Assembly: GCF_012277275.1 (NCBI RefSeq)
Contig: NZ_CP051155.1
Coordinates: 3,038,001 to 3,102,000 of the forward strand
DNA length: 64,000 nt
Source: Gephyromycinifex aptenodytis
Lineage (GTDB): Bacteria > Actinomycetota > Actinomycetes > Actinomycetales > Dermatophilaceae
Direction: 5' to 3'
Position numbers and translations under genes: made by a program. This document shows positions 56,804 through 64,000 of the stretch, one piece after another (positions within the stretch are counted from its first letter, which is position 1; every line of letters starts with the position of its first letter). Below the pieces are notes generated by a model, which was not told the DNA's origin, made no database searches, and saw only the letters and a list, made by a program, of their open reading frames with translations.

Positions 56804-58891
56804 ATGTCTGAGCACACTGCACCGTCGGTCACCGCCGCGCCCGAGCGAGCCGCAGGCGCGGCGACCCCGAGCCGTCGATCACGCCATCTGCGCACGATGG
56901 TCTCGGCGGTGGCGCTGTGCGTCGGCGCCTCAGCGGCGCCGCTGAGTGCCGTGGGGGCCGGGACTACTTCCTCGGCCCCGGTCGCCGCCGCGAGTGCAGC
57001 TTCCGGGGCCGGCTCAACGGGCCACTTCGTGTCCCGGATGAGCGCCCGTTGGGCGCCGTTCACCGATTCCACGGGCACCCGCTGGGATGCGCGCTCGTGG
57101 TCTCTGGGCACCGATAAGTCCACGCTGCTCCTGCAGAACGCGGACATCGGCGGAACGGAGCAGGATGAGCTCTACCAGGTGGCGGCCTATGGGGTGAAGG
57201 AGTACCGGCTGGCGGTGCCACGGCCCGGTTCGTATCGGGTGCGGTTGCTGATGGCCGAGGGCTACTGGTCCAAACCCGGTAAACGGGTCTTCGACGTTTT
57301 CGCCGAGGGGGAACTGGCCGCCGAGGACATCGATATCTACCGGTCCGTGGGCAAGGCCGAGGCCCATGACGTCACCTTCGAGGTGCCGGTGCAGGACGGC
57401 CGACTGGACCTGCGTTTCGTCGCCAAGGTCGATCACGCTCTCATCAGCGCGATCGAGGTGAGCGAGGTGGGGCAGGGCAGCGAAACCCCCGGGGTGCAAA
57501 CCTTCGCCTACCGCATGAGCGCAGCGCCGTACGACCTTCGCGACAGCGCCGGGCGGGCGTGGCTGCGGCGTGGGGCGGCGTTCGGTTCCTCCCGGGTGAA
57601 CACCCGGCTGGTGGGGGAGCCGATCGCCGGCACCAAGGATGAGGTCCTCTACCAGCACGCCGCTTACGGCATGAAGGGGATGCTCGTTCCGGTACCGGCG
57701 ACGGCCTCCTATCACGTGCGGTTGCTGCTGACGGAGGCCTACTGGAGCGAGCCGGGCAAGCGGGTCATCGATGTGCGGGCCGAGGGTCGGGATGTGGCCA
57801 GCGCCGTGGACGCTGTTGCCGCGGCAGGGCCCAAAGCCGCCCACGACGTCACCTTCGATGTGCGGGTCGATGACGGAATGCTCAACATCGATTTCGTCAA
57901 CCTCGTGGATCAGCCGATGGTTTCCGGAATCGAGGTCACCTCCAACGATCCTGCTGCCGCCGCCGGTCTGCCGTCGGCTTCGCTGCTGCCCCTGGGCAAG
58001 TTCAGCGTCTTCCACCAGGACATCCGCAAAGCGCCGGTCGCGGAGAACTCGGCGCCCATCATGGCTCGGCTGCAGGAGAAGATCCACGCCGATCAGGGGC
58101 ACAACGCCGCAGTGAATGCCTACCAGTACAACTCGGCCTTCTACACCGCCTCTGCTTCGACGCGTCGCTACCGGGTCGGTTTCACGGACTGCCAGAACAA
58201 GGGGTACTTGCCGGACGGTCTGTACGACGGACCCGCCTACTTCCTGGACGTGCCGATCCCCGACGGTGCAATGCCGGCCACCGGCACGGATGCCCAAATG
58301 GGTATCTACGACCCGGAACGGGATCAGCTGTGGGAGTTCTGGGTGATGAAGCGCACGGCCCAGGGCGGTTGGGAGGCGTGCTGGGGTGGACGTGTCGATG
58401 ACGTCTCGTCTTCGGATGGGCGCTTCCCGGAGCCATTCGGGGTCTCCGCCTCCGGGTTGGTCATGGCCGGTGGTGTGGTCAGCGTGCAGGAAGCGGCGCG
58501 GGGTCAGATCGACCACGCTCTGTACCTGACGGTGACCGAAGCCCAGGCCTTGGTCTTCAGCTACCCGGCCAACCGCACCGACGGACGCAGTCAGGGGGAG
58601 GACCTGCTGGTCGAGGGTCAACGGTTGCGGCTGGACCCGAAGCTGGATGTCACCACGCTCGGCCTGACACCCTTCGGTGTTGCGGTCGCCAAGGCCGCCC
58701 AGAAGTACGGCTTCATCGTCTCCGATCTGGGCGGGACTGTCTCGATCGCCACCGAGTCGGGCCGCCCGCAGGAGCGACGAACCGGGAGCAACCCGTGGGA
58801 CGTGCTGCTGGGCGGGCCCTCCTATGAGGCGCTGGCCGGATTCCCGTGGGATCAGGTCGAGGTCATGCCCGTTGACTACGGCAAGCCGTGA
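56804..58891 (+). CDS. Exported protein: two malectin-like domains plus conserved C-terminal domain
   Basis: The 695-residue protein has a basic N-terminus and signal-type helix (about residues 28-52), two tandem malectin-like domains (about 75-222 and 233-381; both with TxDELYQ.AAYG and YRVRLLMAE/YHVRLLLTE strands), and the same C-terminal domain as the neighbours from about 391 (TDCQNKGYLPDGLYDG near 461; EACWGGRVDD near 523; LWEFWVM; ANRTDGRS; EGQRLRLDP; final DYGKP). The two malectin copies are more like each other in layout than in sequence, so the duplication is not recent. Its last 29 bp overlap the convergent glycosyltransferase gene. Confidence 0.8.
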   Translation: MSEHTAPSVTAAPERAAGAATPSRRSRHLRTMVSAVALCVGASAAPLSAVGAGTTSSAPVAAASAASGAGSTGHFVSRMSARWAPFTDSTGTRWDARSWSLGTDKSTLLLQNADIGGTEQDELYQVAAYGVKEYRLAVPRPGSYRVRLLMAEGYWSKPGKRVFDVFAEGELAAEDIDIYRSVGKAEAHDVTFEVPVQDGRLDLRFVAKVDHALISAIEVSEVGQGSETPGVQTFAYRMSAAPYDLRDSAGRAWLRRGAAFGSSRVNTRLVGEPIAGTKDEVLYQHAAYGMKGMLVPVPATASYHVRLLLTEAYWSEPGKRVIDVRAEGRDVASAVDAVAAAGPKAAHDVTFDVRVDDGMLNIDFVNLVDQPMVSGIEVTSNDPAAAAGLPSASLLPLGKFSVFHQDIRKAPVAENSAPIMARLQEKIHADQGHNAAVNAYQYNSAFYTASASTRRYRVGFTDCQNKGYLPDGLYDGPAYFLDVPIPDGAMPATGTDAQMGIYDPERDQLWEFWVMKRTAQGGWEACWGGRVDDVSSSDGRFPEPFGVSASGLVMAGGVVSVQEAARGQIDHALYLTVTEAQALVFSYPANRTDGRSQGEDLLVEGQRLRLDPKLDVTTLGLTPFGVAVAKAAQKYGFIVSDLGGTVSIATESGRPQERRTGSNPWDVLLGGPSYEALAGFPWDQVEVMPVDYGKP

Positions 58892-60128
58892 CCCCGCGCA
58901 GGAAGTCAGCCATCGCCGGACCGGTGACCTCGGGGGTGAACTCGGCCAGGATGCGTTCGCGCCCGGCCCGGCCCATGCGTTCGCGCAGGTCGGGATCTGC
59001 GGCGAGCCGCAGGATGGCCTCGGCGAGCAGATCGGCCCGGCCGGGAGGTACCAGCAGCCCGTTGACGCCGTCCTGCACCATCTCCGATACGGCAGCGATT
59101 TGGGTGGTGACCACGGGCAGCCCAGTGGCCATCGCCTCCATGAGCACCACCGGCAGGCCTTCCGAAAAGCTGGGCAGGACGAAGACATCGCTGTCGCGGT
59201 ACATGGCGGGCAGATCGTCCTGGCCGATGGGCCCGGTCAGTTCGACTTGCTCGGTCATGCCCGCTGCCGTCAGTGCGCCGGCCAGCGAGTCGCGGAGTTC
59301 GCCTGCTCCCACGATGCGGGCGTGGGTGTCCACTCCGCGGTCCCGGACCATGCGCAGCGCCTGCAGCAGCACGGGGGAGCCCTTCTCCGGCACCAGGCGG
59401 CCCACAGACAACAGCCGGGTGGGTCCGTGCGGGTCGGCGGGGTCGGCGGCGGGCCTCGGGTAGTACTGGGCGGGGTCGACACTCATCCGCACCACAGCCA
59501 TCTTCGTCCAGTGCTCGGGGTCGACGAAGCGCATGAGCTGGCTGCGACAGAAGTCGCTGATGCAGGCGATTCCGTCGGCGGAGCGAACTTTGGCGGGCAG
59601 GTCGAAGGCCTCGACCGCCTCGAACTCGGTCGGTCCGTGCATGGTGAAGGACCAGCGCCAGGGCGAGTCGGGGCCATCCTCTACCCGGCCCAGGTAGGTG
59701 ACCAGCCGTGCCACGTCGCAGGCGACGTTGGCGAAGTGGGCATGCACATGAGTGATGCCGGCGGCCCGCAACCGTTCGTAGAGCAGCACCGCCTCGGCCA
59801 GGTAGAACAACTGCCAGGTCCGGCCCTTGGGCGTTGCCGGGCCGCTGGACAACGCCTGCGCCAGCCCGGCAGCCAACACTCGCGGCGCCCGCCGGGCGAG
59901 GTCGGCATGTGCTCGGGCCCAGGTCGAGGCCGTCGAACCGCGTAATGTCGGGGTCGCGGCGGCGTCGGCGCGCATGGCCTGGGACCGGATCTCCTGCGGT
60001 GGGCAGGGGCGGACGCTGAACGTGGCGACCTCTACCCCCGCCGCGCGCACGGCGCGCACCTCACGCTCGATGAACGTATGTGACAGCGCCGGGTATTGAC
60101 TGGTCAGGTAGGCCACTCGGGTGGTCAT
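58863..60128 (-). CDS. Glycosyltransferase family 4
   Basis: The 421-residue GT-B protein starts TTRVAYLTSQYPALSHTFIEREV, a GT4 acceptor loop, with THVHAHFANVACDVARL and SFTMHGPTEF; the donor domain shows LLSVGRLVPEKGSPVLLQAL and FVLPSFSEGLPVVLMEAMATGLPVVTT with the EX7E motif. The ATG at 60128 has GAGGA 5 bases upstream; the open frame continues to 60587 as low-complexity antisense of the GT2 gene. 37 bp downstream of the GT2 gene on the same strand, so probably co-transcribed. Confidence 0.88.
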   Translation of the reverse strand: MTTRVAYLTSQYPALSHTFIEREVRAVRAAGVEVATFSVRPCPPQEIRSQAMRADAAATPTLRGSTASTWARAHADLARRAPRVLAAGLAQALSSGPATPKGRTWQLFYLAEAVLLYERLRAAGITHVHAHFANVACDVARLVTYLGRVEDGPDSPWRWSFTMHGPTEFEAVEAFDLPAKVRSADGIACISDFCRSQLMRFVDPEHWTKMAVVRMSVDPAQYYPRPAADPADPHGPTRLLSVGRLVPEKGSPVLLQALRMVRDRGVDTHARIVGAGELRDSLAGALTAAGMTEQVELTGPIGQDDLPAMYRDSDVFVLPSFSEGLPVVLMEAMATGLPVVTTQIAAVSEMVQDGVNGLLVPPGRADLLAEAILRLAADPDLRERMGRAGRERILAEFTPEVTGPAMADFLRGVTACRSQRA

Positions 60129-60165
60129 TGATCCTCGATAGGTCGGGGGTGGATGGTCGGGTGGC

Positions 60166-61053
60166 TCAGCGCCGGGTGGAGTCATCGCGCTCCCAGGCAG
60201 TGGAGTGCGTCTCCTGGGGGCGGGCCCGGGTGGCGCGGACCCGGGCCGCCAGCGTGACGGCTGCGTACACCCCCACCGCAGGCGCGAGCCAGGGGCGGGA
60301 GCGAAGCAGGCGCAGCAGCGCGCCGCCGGTGGAACTCGTGGTCGCAGCGAAGCGCTCGTCGGGGTCGTGCCGGGCGAGCCCGGCATTGCCCTTGGCGACC
60401 CGGACCCGCACCGCGAGCAGGCTGGCGATGGTGCGGGGTGCGGCGACGGTGAAGGTTCCGGCGACGATGCGGCGTTCGTGCGGGGCGAAGAGACGCTGGA
60501 CGTACAGGTCGTCGGCGACCAGGTCAGGAAAGCGTTCGAAGCGGGCCCGGCCGGCTTCGGACAGGCCGTACACCCCCAGGCCGACAAGGCCGTCGCGGAC
60601 GTACGGCAACTCCCGAAATACTCGGTAGAAGGCTTTCACCGGCCAGGAGGAGCGACTCACATCGAAGTGGATCTGGGGTGCGCCCACCACCGGCTGCTCG
60701 GTCTGCAGCGCGGTGACCAGCGCGGGGATCGATTCGGGCGAGAGGGTGATGTCGGCGTCCAGGTAGATCCGCGGGTGAGTCTGGGCCAGGGCGTCCCCCT
60801 CGTTCAGGGCCAGGCTCTTGGACCCCTGGGACAGCTCACGCACGCACACACCGGGGAATCCGGCGGCGACCTGGGCCGTGTTGTCACGGCAGCCGTTCGC
60901 GACGACGATGACCGCCAACCGCGGGCAGGCCCCCGGCTGGAGATAGGGGGCAAGGGCTTCCAAGCACCGCCCGATCACCCGTTCCTCGTTGTAGGCCGGG
61001 ATGATCACAGTTGCCTCGGCCGGGCGCGGATGCTCCTGGGGGACTGGACTCAC
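60166..61053 (-). CDS. Family 2 glycosyltransferase
   Basis: The 295-residue GT-A protein has ATVIIPAYNEERVIGRCLEAL (about residues 14-34), VANGCRDNT, SKSLALNEGD, and the metal-binding IYLDADITL (about 95-103), then GVYGLSEAGRARF and LVADDLYVQRLF resembling the catalytic ED region. A hydrophobic segment near the C-terminus (LAPAVGVYAAVTLAARV) may be membrane associated. GTG start with AAGGAA about 9 bases upstream. It is divergent from the acetyltransferase gene; the 171-bp gap includes a TACAGT box (61133-61138) on the plus strand. Confidence 0.85.
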   Translation of the reverse strand: MSPVPQEHPRPAEATVIIPAYNEERVIGRCLEALAPYLQPGACPRLAVIVVANGCRDNTAQVAAGFPGVCVRELSQGSKSLALNEGDALAQTHPRIYLDADITLSPESIPALVTALQTEQPVVGAPQIHFDVSRSSWPVKAFYRVFRELPYVRDGLVGLGVYGLSEAGRARFERFPDLVADDLYVQRLFAPHERRIVAGTFTVAAPRTIASLLAVRVRVAKGNAGLARHDPDERFAATTSSTGGALLRLLRSRPWLAPAVGVYAAVTLAARVRATRARPQETHSTAWERDDSTRR

Positions 61054-61224
61054 TGGGTGAGTTCCTTTCTGCTGTAAGGCAAGTGCTCGCGGCCCAGCCT
61101 AGTGCGGCGCGGTCGGCGCTAAGCGCGGGCACTACAGTGAGGGCGTATTTGTCGACCGCACGCGCCTGGAGAGAGCCCGAATGACTCGCAACCATCCGCA
61201 CCCGCTGACCGGAGGCGTAAGCAG

Positions 61225-61791
61225 ATGACAGCGGCGCAGCTGCCGGCACGGCACGACCCCGGCCGCCGGGCCTGGACCATGGCGCAAGGGTGGCAGCAGT
61301 ATCGAGCCTTCCTGGCGGCAGATCTGCCCCGCAACCCTTACCTGCCGTGGCGAGTGAGCATCGCGCTGCTGCGGGCCGGGCAGGTCCTTTACCGCTGCAA
61401 AGGTCCGGCCGCTTTCGCCCTGCGGCGTGTGGTCGCGGTGGGCGACGCCGTCTGGATCCGGGGATTCATGGGCTCAGAGATCCCCACCATGGTCTGGTTC
61501 GGTCCGGGGCTACGCCTACCCCATGCCGGACGAGGCCTGATGATCCACTCCACGGTCAGCGTCGGCTCGGGAGTGACGATCTATCACCGGGTCTCGCTGG
61601 GAGTACGCGACGGGCGACCGGGCCCGCAGATCGGTGACGACGTCGAGATCGGTTGCGGGGCAGCCATCCTGGGGCCAGTGCGGGTAGCCGACCGCTGCAA
61701 GATCGGCGCCAACGCCGTCCTGGCCACCGACACCGAGGCCGGCCGCACCTATGTCGGGATTCCGGCGACGGCCACCTCAGTGCGATCGTGA
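61225..61791 (+). CDS. Serine acetyltransferase-like hexapeptide acyltransferase
   Basis: The 188-residue protein has an N-terminal helical part and a left-handed beta-helix of the SAT/colanic-acid acetyltransferase type: GLRLPHAGRGLMIHSTVSVGSGVTIYHRVSLG (the histidine in PHAGRG and that in YHRVSLG form the usual active site), then IGDDVEIGCGAAILGPVRV and GANAVL. Placed in a glycan locus, it more likely O-acetylates a sugar than makes O-acetylserine. GGAGG precedes the ATG. It overlaps the next gene by 4 bp. Confidence 0.83.
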   Translation: MTAAQLPARHDPGRRAWTMAQGWQQYRAFLAADLPRNPYLPWRVSIALLRAGQVLYRCKGPAAFALRRVVAVGDAVWIRGFMGSEIPTMVWFGPGLRLPHAGRGLMIHSTVSVGSGVTIYHRVSLGVRDGRPGPQIGDDVEIGCGAAILGPVRVADRCKIGANAVLATDTEAGRTYVGIPATATSVRS

Positions 61792-62936
61792 CCGGGAACG
61801 ACCGGATGGGGCACGAGCCGGTGGACCCGGCGCCTGAGCAGCGTCCCGATCACCAGGAACCCCATAGCCGCCGGAGAGCCCGCGCGTGGGCGTTGGCCGC
61901 GGTGCTTGTCGTGCTGCTGACGATCCTGGGAATCGCAACCTCCTTACTCGGGCGTTCCCCCGATCCCACCGACCAGGCAGCGCCACCGCAGCCGCCCCTG
62001 CCCAGCGCGGGGCAGCGCGGGGTTTACCCGCAGTTCGGCAGCGAGGATGTCTTCGGGGTCGATGTCTCTGGGGCGCCGGTACATCCGAAATCACCGGCGA
62101 TGATCCGCAACCTGCGCTCGCAGATCGAACCGCATTACGGCGGCATCGCGGCGCTGAACGTGAACCAGTACAACCCGGTTCTCTACGTGGTGGACGAAAA
62201 GACGCCCCGCACCCGGGTCGAGTTCAACGACTGCCAGCAGAAGGGGCACACCCCGTCGGGACTGTTCGACGGGGAGAAACACTTCCTTGACGTCCCGGTC
62301 CCGCAAGACGCCCAGACCTCGGTGGGCACCGACTCGACCATCACCTTGTGGTCGCCCGCCACCGACCAGTTGTGGGAGTTCTGGGTGATGAACCGCACCG
62401 AAGATGGCTGGTCAGCGTGTTGGGGAGGGCGCATCGACGAGGTCTCGAAGTCCCCAGGCTACTTCTCGCCGCCTTTCGGGGTCAGCGCCTCCGGCCTGGT
62501 CACCACCGGATCGATGATCACCATCCCTGAGGCGCGGGCCAAACGGATCGAGCACGCGATGGGGTTGGCGCTCATTGCGCCGGCTCGATGGGACCGGTGG
62601 TGGTATCCGGCGCAACGCAGCGACGGCACCGACGCCTCGCCCGAGGCGATCCCCGAAGGTGCCCGGCTACGGCTGGATCCGGAGCTGGATGTGGAAAGCC
62701 TGGATCTGACCCCGCTGGGCAAAGCGGTCGCGCGGGCCGCCCAGCAGTACGGCTTCATCGTGGTGGACACCGCAGGGGCGGTCGCGGTGATGGCCGAGAG
62801 CGGGCTCCCCGACAAGCAGCGCACCGGCTCCGACCCGTGGACAGAGATCCTGGGCGAGGTGCCGCAATACCGACAGCTCGAGAACTTCCCGTGGGACAAA
62901 GTCGAGGTGCTGGTCGAGGACTACGGCAAGCCTTAG
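61788..62936 (+). CDS. Membrane-anchored paralogue with the conserved C-terminal domain, no malectin
   Basis: The 382-residue protein has a basic N-terminus, one membrane helix (ALAAVLVVLLTILGIATSLL, about residues 36-55), a short Pro-rich linker and the domain shared with the two proteins at 54931 and 56804: NVNQYNPVLYVV, NDCQQKGHTPSGLFDGEKHF (near 147), LWEFWVM, SACWGGRIDEV (near 210), GARLRLDPELDV, and DYGKP at the end. It lacks malectin domains, so the domain can stand alone. GTG 61788 overlaps the acetyltransferase stop (GTGA); an ATG at 61806 is also possible. Confidence 0.8.
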   Translation: MTGNDRMGHEPVDPAPEQRPDHQEPHSRRRARAWALAAVLVVLLTILGIATSLLGRSPDPTDQAAPPQPPLPSAGQRGVYPQFGSEDVFGVDVSGAPVHPKSPAMIRNLRSQIEPHYGGIAALNVNQYNPVLYVVDEKTPRTRVEFNDCQQKGHTPSGLFDGEKHFLDVPVPQDAQTSVGTDSTITLWSPATDQLWEFWVMNRTEDGWSACWGGRIDEVSKSPGYFSPPFGVSASGLVTTGSMITIPEARAKRIEHAMGLALIAPARWDRWWYPAQRSDGTDASPEAIPEGARLRLDPELDVESLDLTPLGKAVARAAQQYGFIVVDTAGAVAVMAESGLPDKQRTGSDPWTEILGEVPQYRQLENFPWDKVEVLVEDYGKP

Positions 62937-62984
62937 GTGCTCGCTACAGCAGCGGGCCAGGGACGTAGGCGCCCGCCTGGCTGC

Positions 62985-63004
62985 AGGGCGTCTCAGGGCG
63001 TCTC
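62985..63004. repeat. 10-bp tandem duplication at a gene end
   Basis: The unit AGGGCGTCTC occurs twice in tandem and partly a third time. The second unit includes bases of the stop codon of the acyltransferase at 63003. Confidence 0.6.
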
Positions 63005-63572
63005 AGGGCCCGGTGGGGGCGGCGATCGCGTCCCGCCGACGGATGAGCTTGGCCGGGGCCCCGGCCACGATTGAACCGGGTGGAATCTCGCCGCGAACCA
63101 CGGATCGGGCTGCGACCACACACCCGTCGCCGATCCGGGCGCCGGGCAACACGACCGAACCCGCCCCGATCCAGACGTCGTCGCCGATGAGGACGCCCTC
63201 GCCGTGCCACGGCTGATCGACGATGGGGGTGCCCGGGTCGATGCCGTGGTTGCTGCCGACGATGCTCACCTGCTGTCCGATGAGGCAGTGCCGCCCGATC
63301 TTGATCGGGGTGCCCGCGCAGCGAATGTTGGCGAACTCCCCGATGTAGGTGCGTTCGCCCACCTCCAGTCGGCTGGCACTCAACCCGCCACCATCGGTGA
63401 CGAACAGCACCGAGGGGCCGGCCACGAAGACCTCGGCGCCCAGCCGGGTACGCCCGGCGTCCCCGGCGAAGGTGACCCCGCTGGCGATGACAGCCTGAGG
63501 GTTGGCGCGGCGCAGCCGTTCGCGCGGGATGATGCCGTCGCGTAGCGAGCGGGCGAAGTCTTTCAGCGGCAT
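63003..63572 (-). CDS. Hexapeptide-repeat acyltransferase
   Basis: The 189-residue left-handed beta-helix protein resembles maltose-acetyltransferase/WcaF-type enzymes: YIGEFANIRCAGTPIKIG, VSIVGSNHGID with the catalytic histidine, DDVWIGAGSVVLPGARIGDG, and SIVAGAPAKLI at the C-terminus. It likely O-acetylates a sugar of the surface polymer. The start follows the stop of the partial polymerase gene by 1 base, so the two are co-translated. Confidence 0.83.
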   Translation of the reverse strand: MPLKDFARSLRDGIIPRERLRRANPQAVIASGVTFAGDAGRTRLGAEVFVAGPSVLFVTDGGGLSASRLEVGERTYIGEFANIRCAGTPIKIGRHCLIGQQVSIVGSNHGIDPGTPIVDQPWHGEGVLIGDDVWIGAGSVVLPGARIGDGCVVAARSVVRGEIPPGSIVAGAPAKLIRRRDAIAAPTGP

Positions 63573-63573
63573 C

Positions 63574-64000
63574 TCAAGCCTTCCGATAGGTCAGCGGGTC
63601 GTGCTCCTGCGGCCAGGCCCACACCAAGCCCATCAGGGTGAAGAAGACGAAGGTAGGGAACGGGTAGGGGATCGGGCTGGTCATCGCCGGTACGAACCAG
63701 ATCATCAGGGCGGCAAGCGCGCTCACCCGCCAATCATCCTCGGTGGGGTCGCTTCGGCGCCGCAGCGCTGCGCCGAAGGGGCCGAAGGCCAGGATGCCGA
63801 CGAACAGCGCCCCCGCCGGCAGCCCCAGTTCCGCGGTGCGGCTGAGGACGACGTTATGCACCTCGATGTTCACGGTGGTGACCGGATAGTCATCGGCTTG
63901 GCGTACCCAGTCCGGGCCGACCTTGACGAACTGTGCCCAGCCCACACCGGTGAGGGGGTGGGCATTTAAGGCACGTAGCGCGGCGACGTTGGAGTTCTGG
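63574..64000 (-). CDS. Wzy/O-antigen ligase-like membrane protein, C-terminal part
   Basis: The frame is open to the window edge; about 141 residues of the C-terminus are visible. ALNAHPLTGVGWAQF is the characteristic H-P-x-x-G-x-G segment of Wzy/WaaL proteins, followed by VHNVVLSRTAELGLPAGALFVG and two more hydrophobic segments. It would be a second polymerase or ligase, separate from the one at 4801, implying two different polymers. Confidence 0.8.
   Translation of the reverse strand, partial: QNSNVAALRALNAHPLTGVGWAQFVKVGPDWVRQADDYPVTTVNIEVHNVVLSRTAELGLPAGALFVGILAFGPFGAALRRRSDPTEDDWRVSALAALMIWFVPAMTSPIPYPFPTFVFFTLMGLVWAWPQEHDPLTYRKA

Noticed and set aside
57014-59188. Minus-strand open frame of 724 codons through the two-malectin gene
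   Set aside because: It runs antisense through the whole second half of the exported protein gene, which has clear domains and a start codon.

Overview
The window is high-GC DNA with frequent GTG starts, 1-8 bp gene overlaps and a core block (argS-lysA-hom-thrB-rho-rpmE-prfA-prmC-tsaC-wecA-atp operon) typical of Actinobacteria. Together with a full-length Kgd-type 2-oxoglutarate enzyme and a Zn-type L31, this points to a Gram-positive actinobacterium, probably of the Micrococcales. Genus cannot be decided from the sequence alone.

Left part (1-20.5 kb): a Wzx/Wzy-type surface polysaccharide locus. On the minus strand, four genes in one tightly packed series (pglF-, pglE-, pglC- and pglD-like) encode synthesis of UDP-N,N'-diacetylbacillosamine and its transfer to a lipid carrier. 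They run straight into a WbuB-like glycosyltransferase and capE-capF-capG, which make UDP-N-acetyl-L-fucosamine, and a further glycosyltransferase. A Wzz-like chain-length protein, a Wzy-like polymerase, a Wzx-like flippase, a WlbB-like acetyltransferase and several more glycosyltransferases complete the set.

Middle part (20.5-31.6 kb): a quinone-oxidoreductase-like protein, a DUF4097/PadR two-gene operon behind a 40-bp perfect inverted repeat, an SGNH-like protein lacking the nucleophile serine, a DUF6104 protein, kgd, two small enzymes, and a tRNA-Arg(CCG) whose 3' end and terminator are duplicated in an 81-bp direct repeat.

Core block (31.7-52.6 kb): argS to atpD, all on the plus strand. 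Two expected genes are missing: thrC (hom abuts thrB) and atpC (the operon ends in a hairpin after atpD). Rho carries a large Asn/Asp/Arg/Gly repeat insertion.

Right part (52.6-64 kb): a second surface-glycan locus with a TupA-like ATP-grasp protein, a WecG/TagA glycosyltransferase, two more glycosyltransferases, two hexapeptide acyltransferases and a partial Wzy/ligase. Interspersed are three paralogous exported proteins that share an unrecognised ~300-residue domain with an invariant cysteine pair, joined to 0, 1 or 2 malectin-like domains. This family is the best candidate here for undescribed biology.
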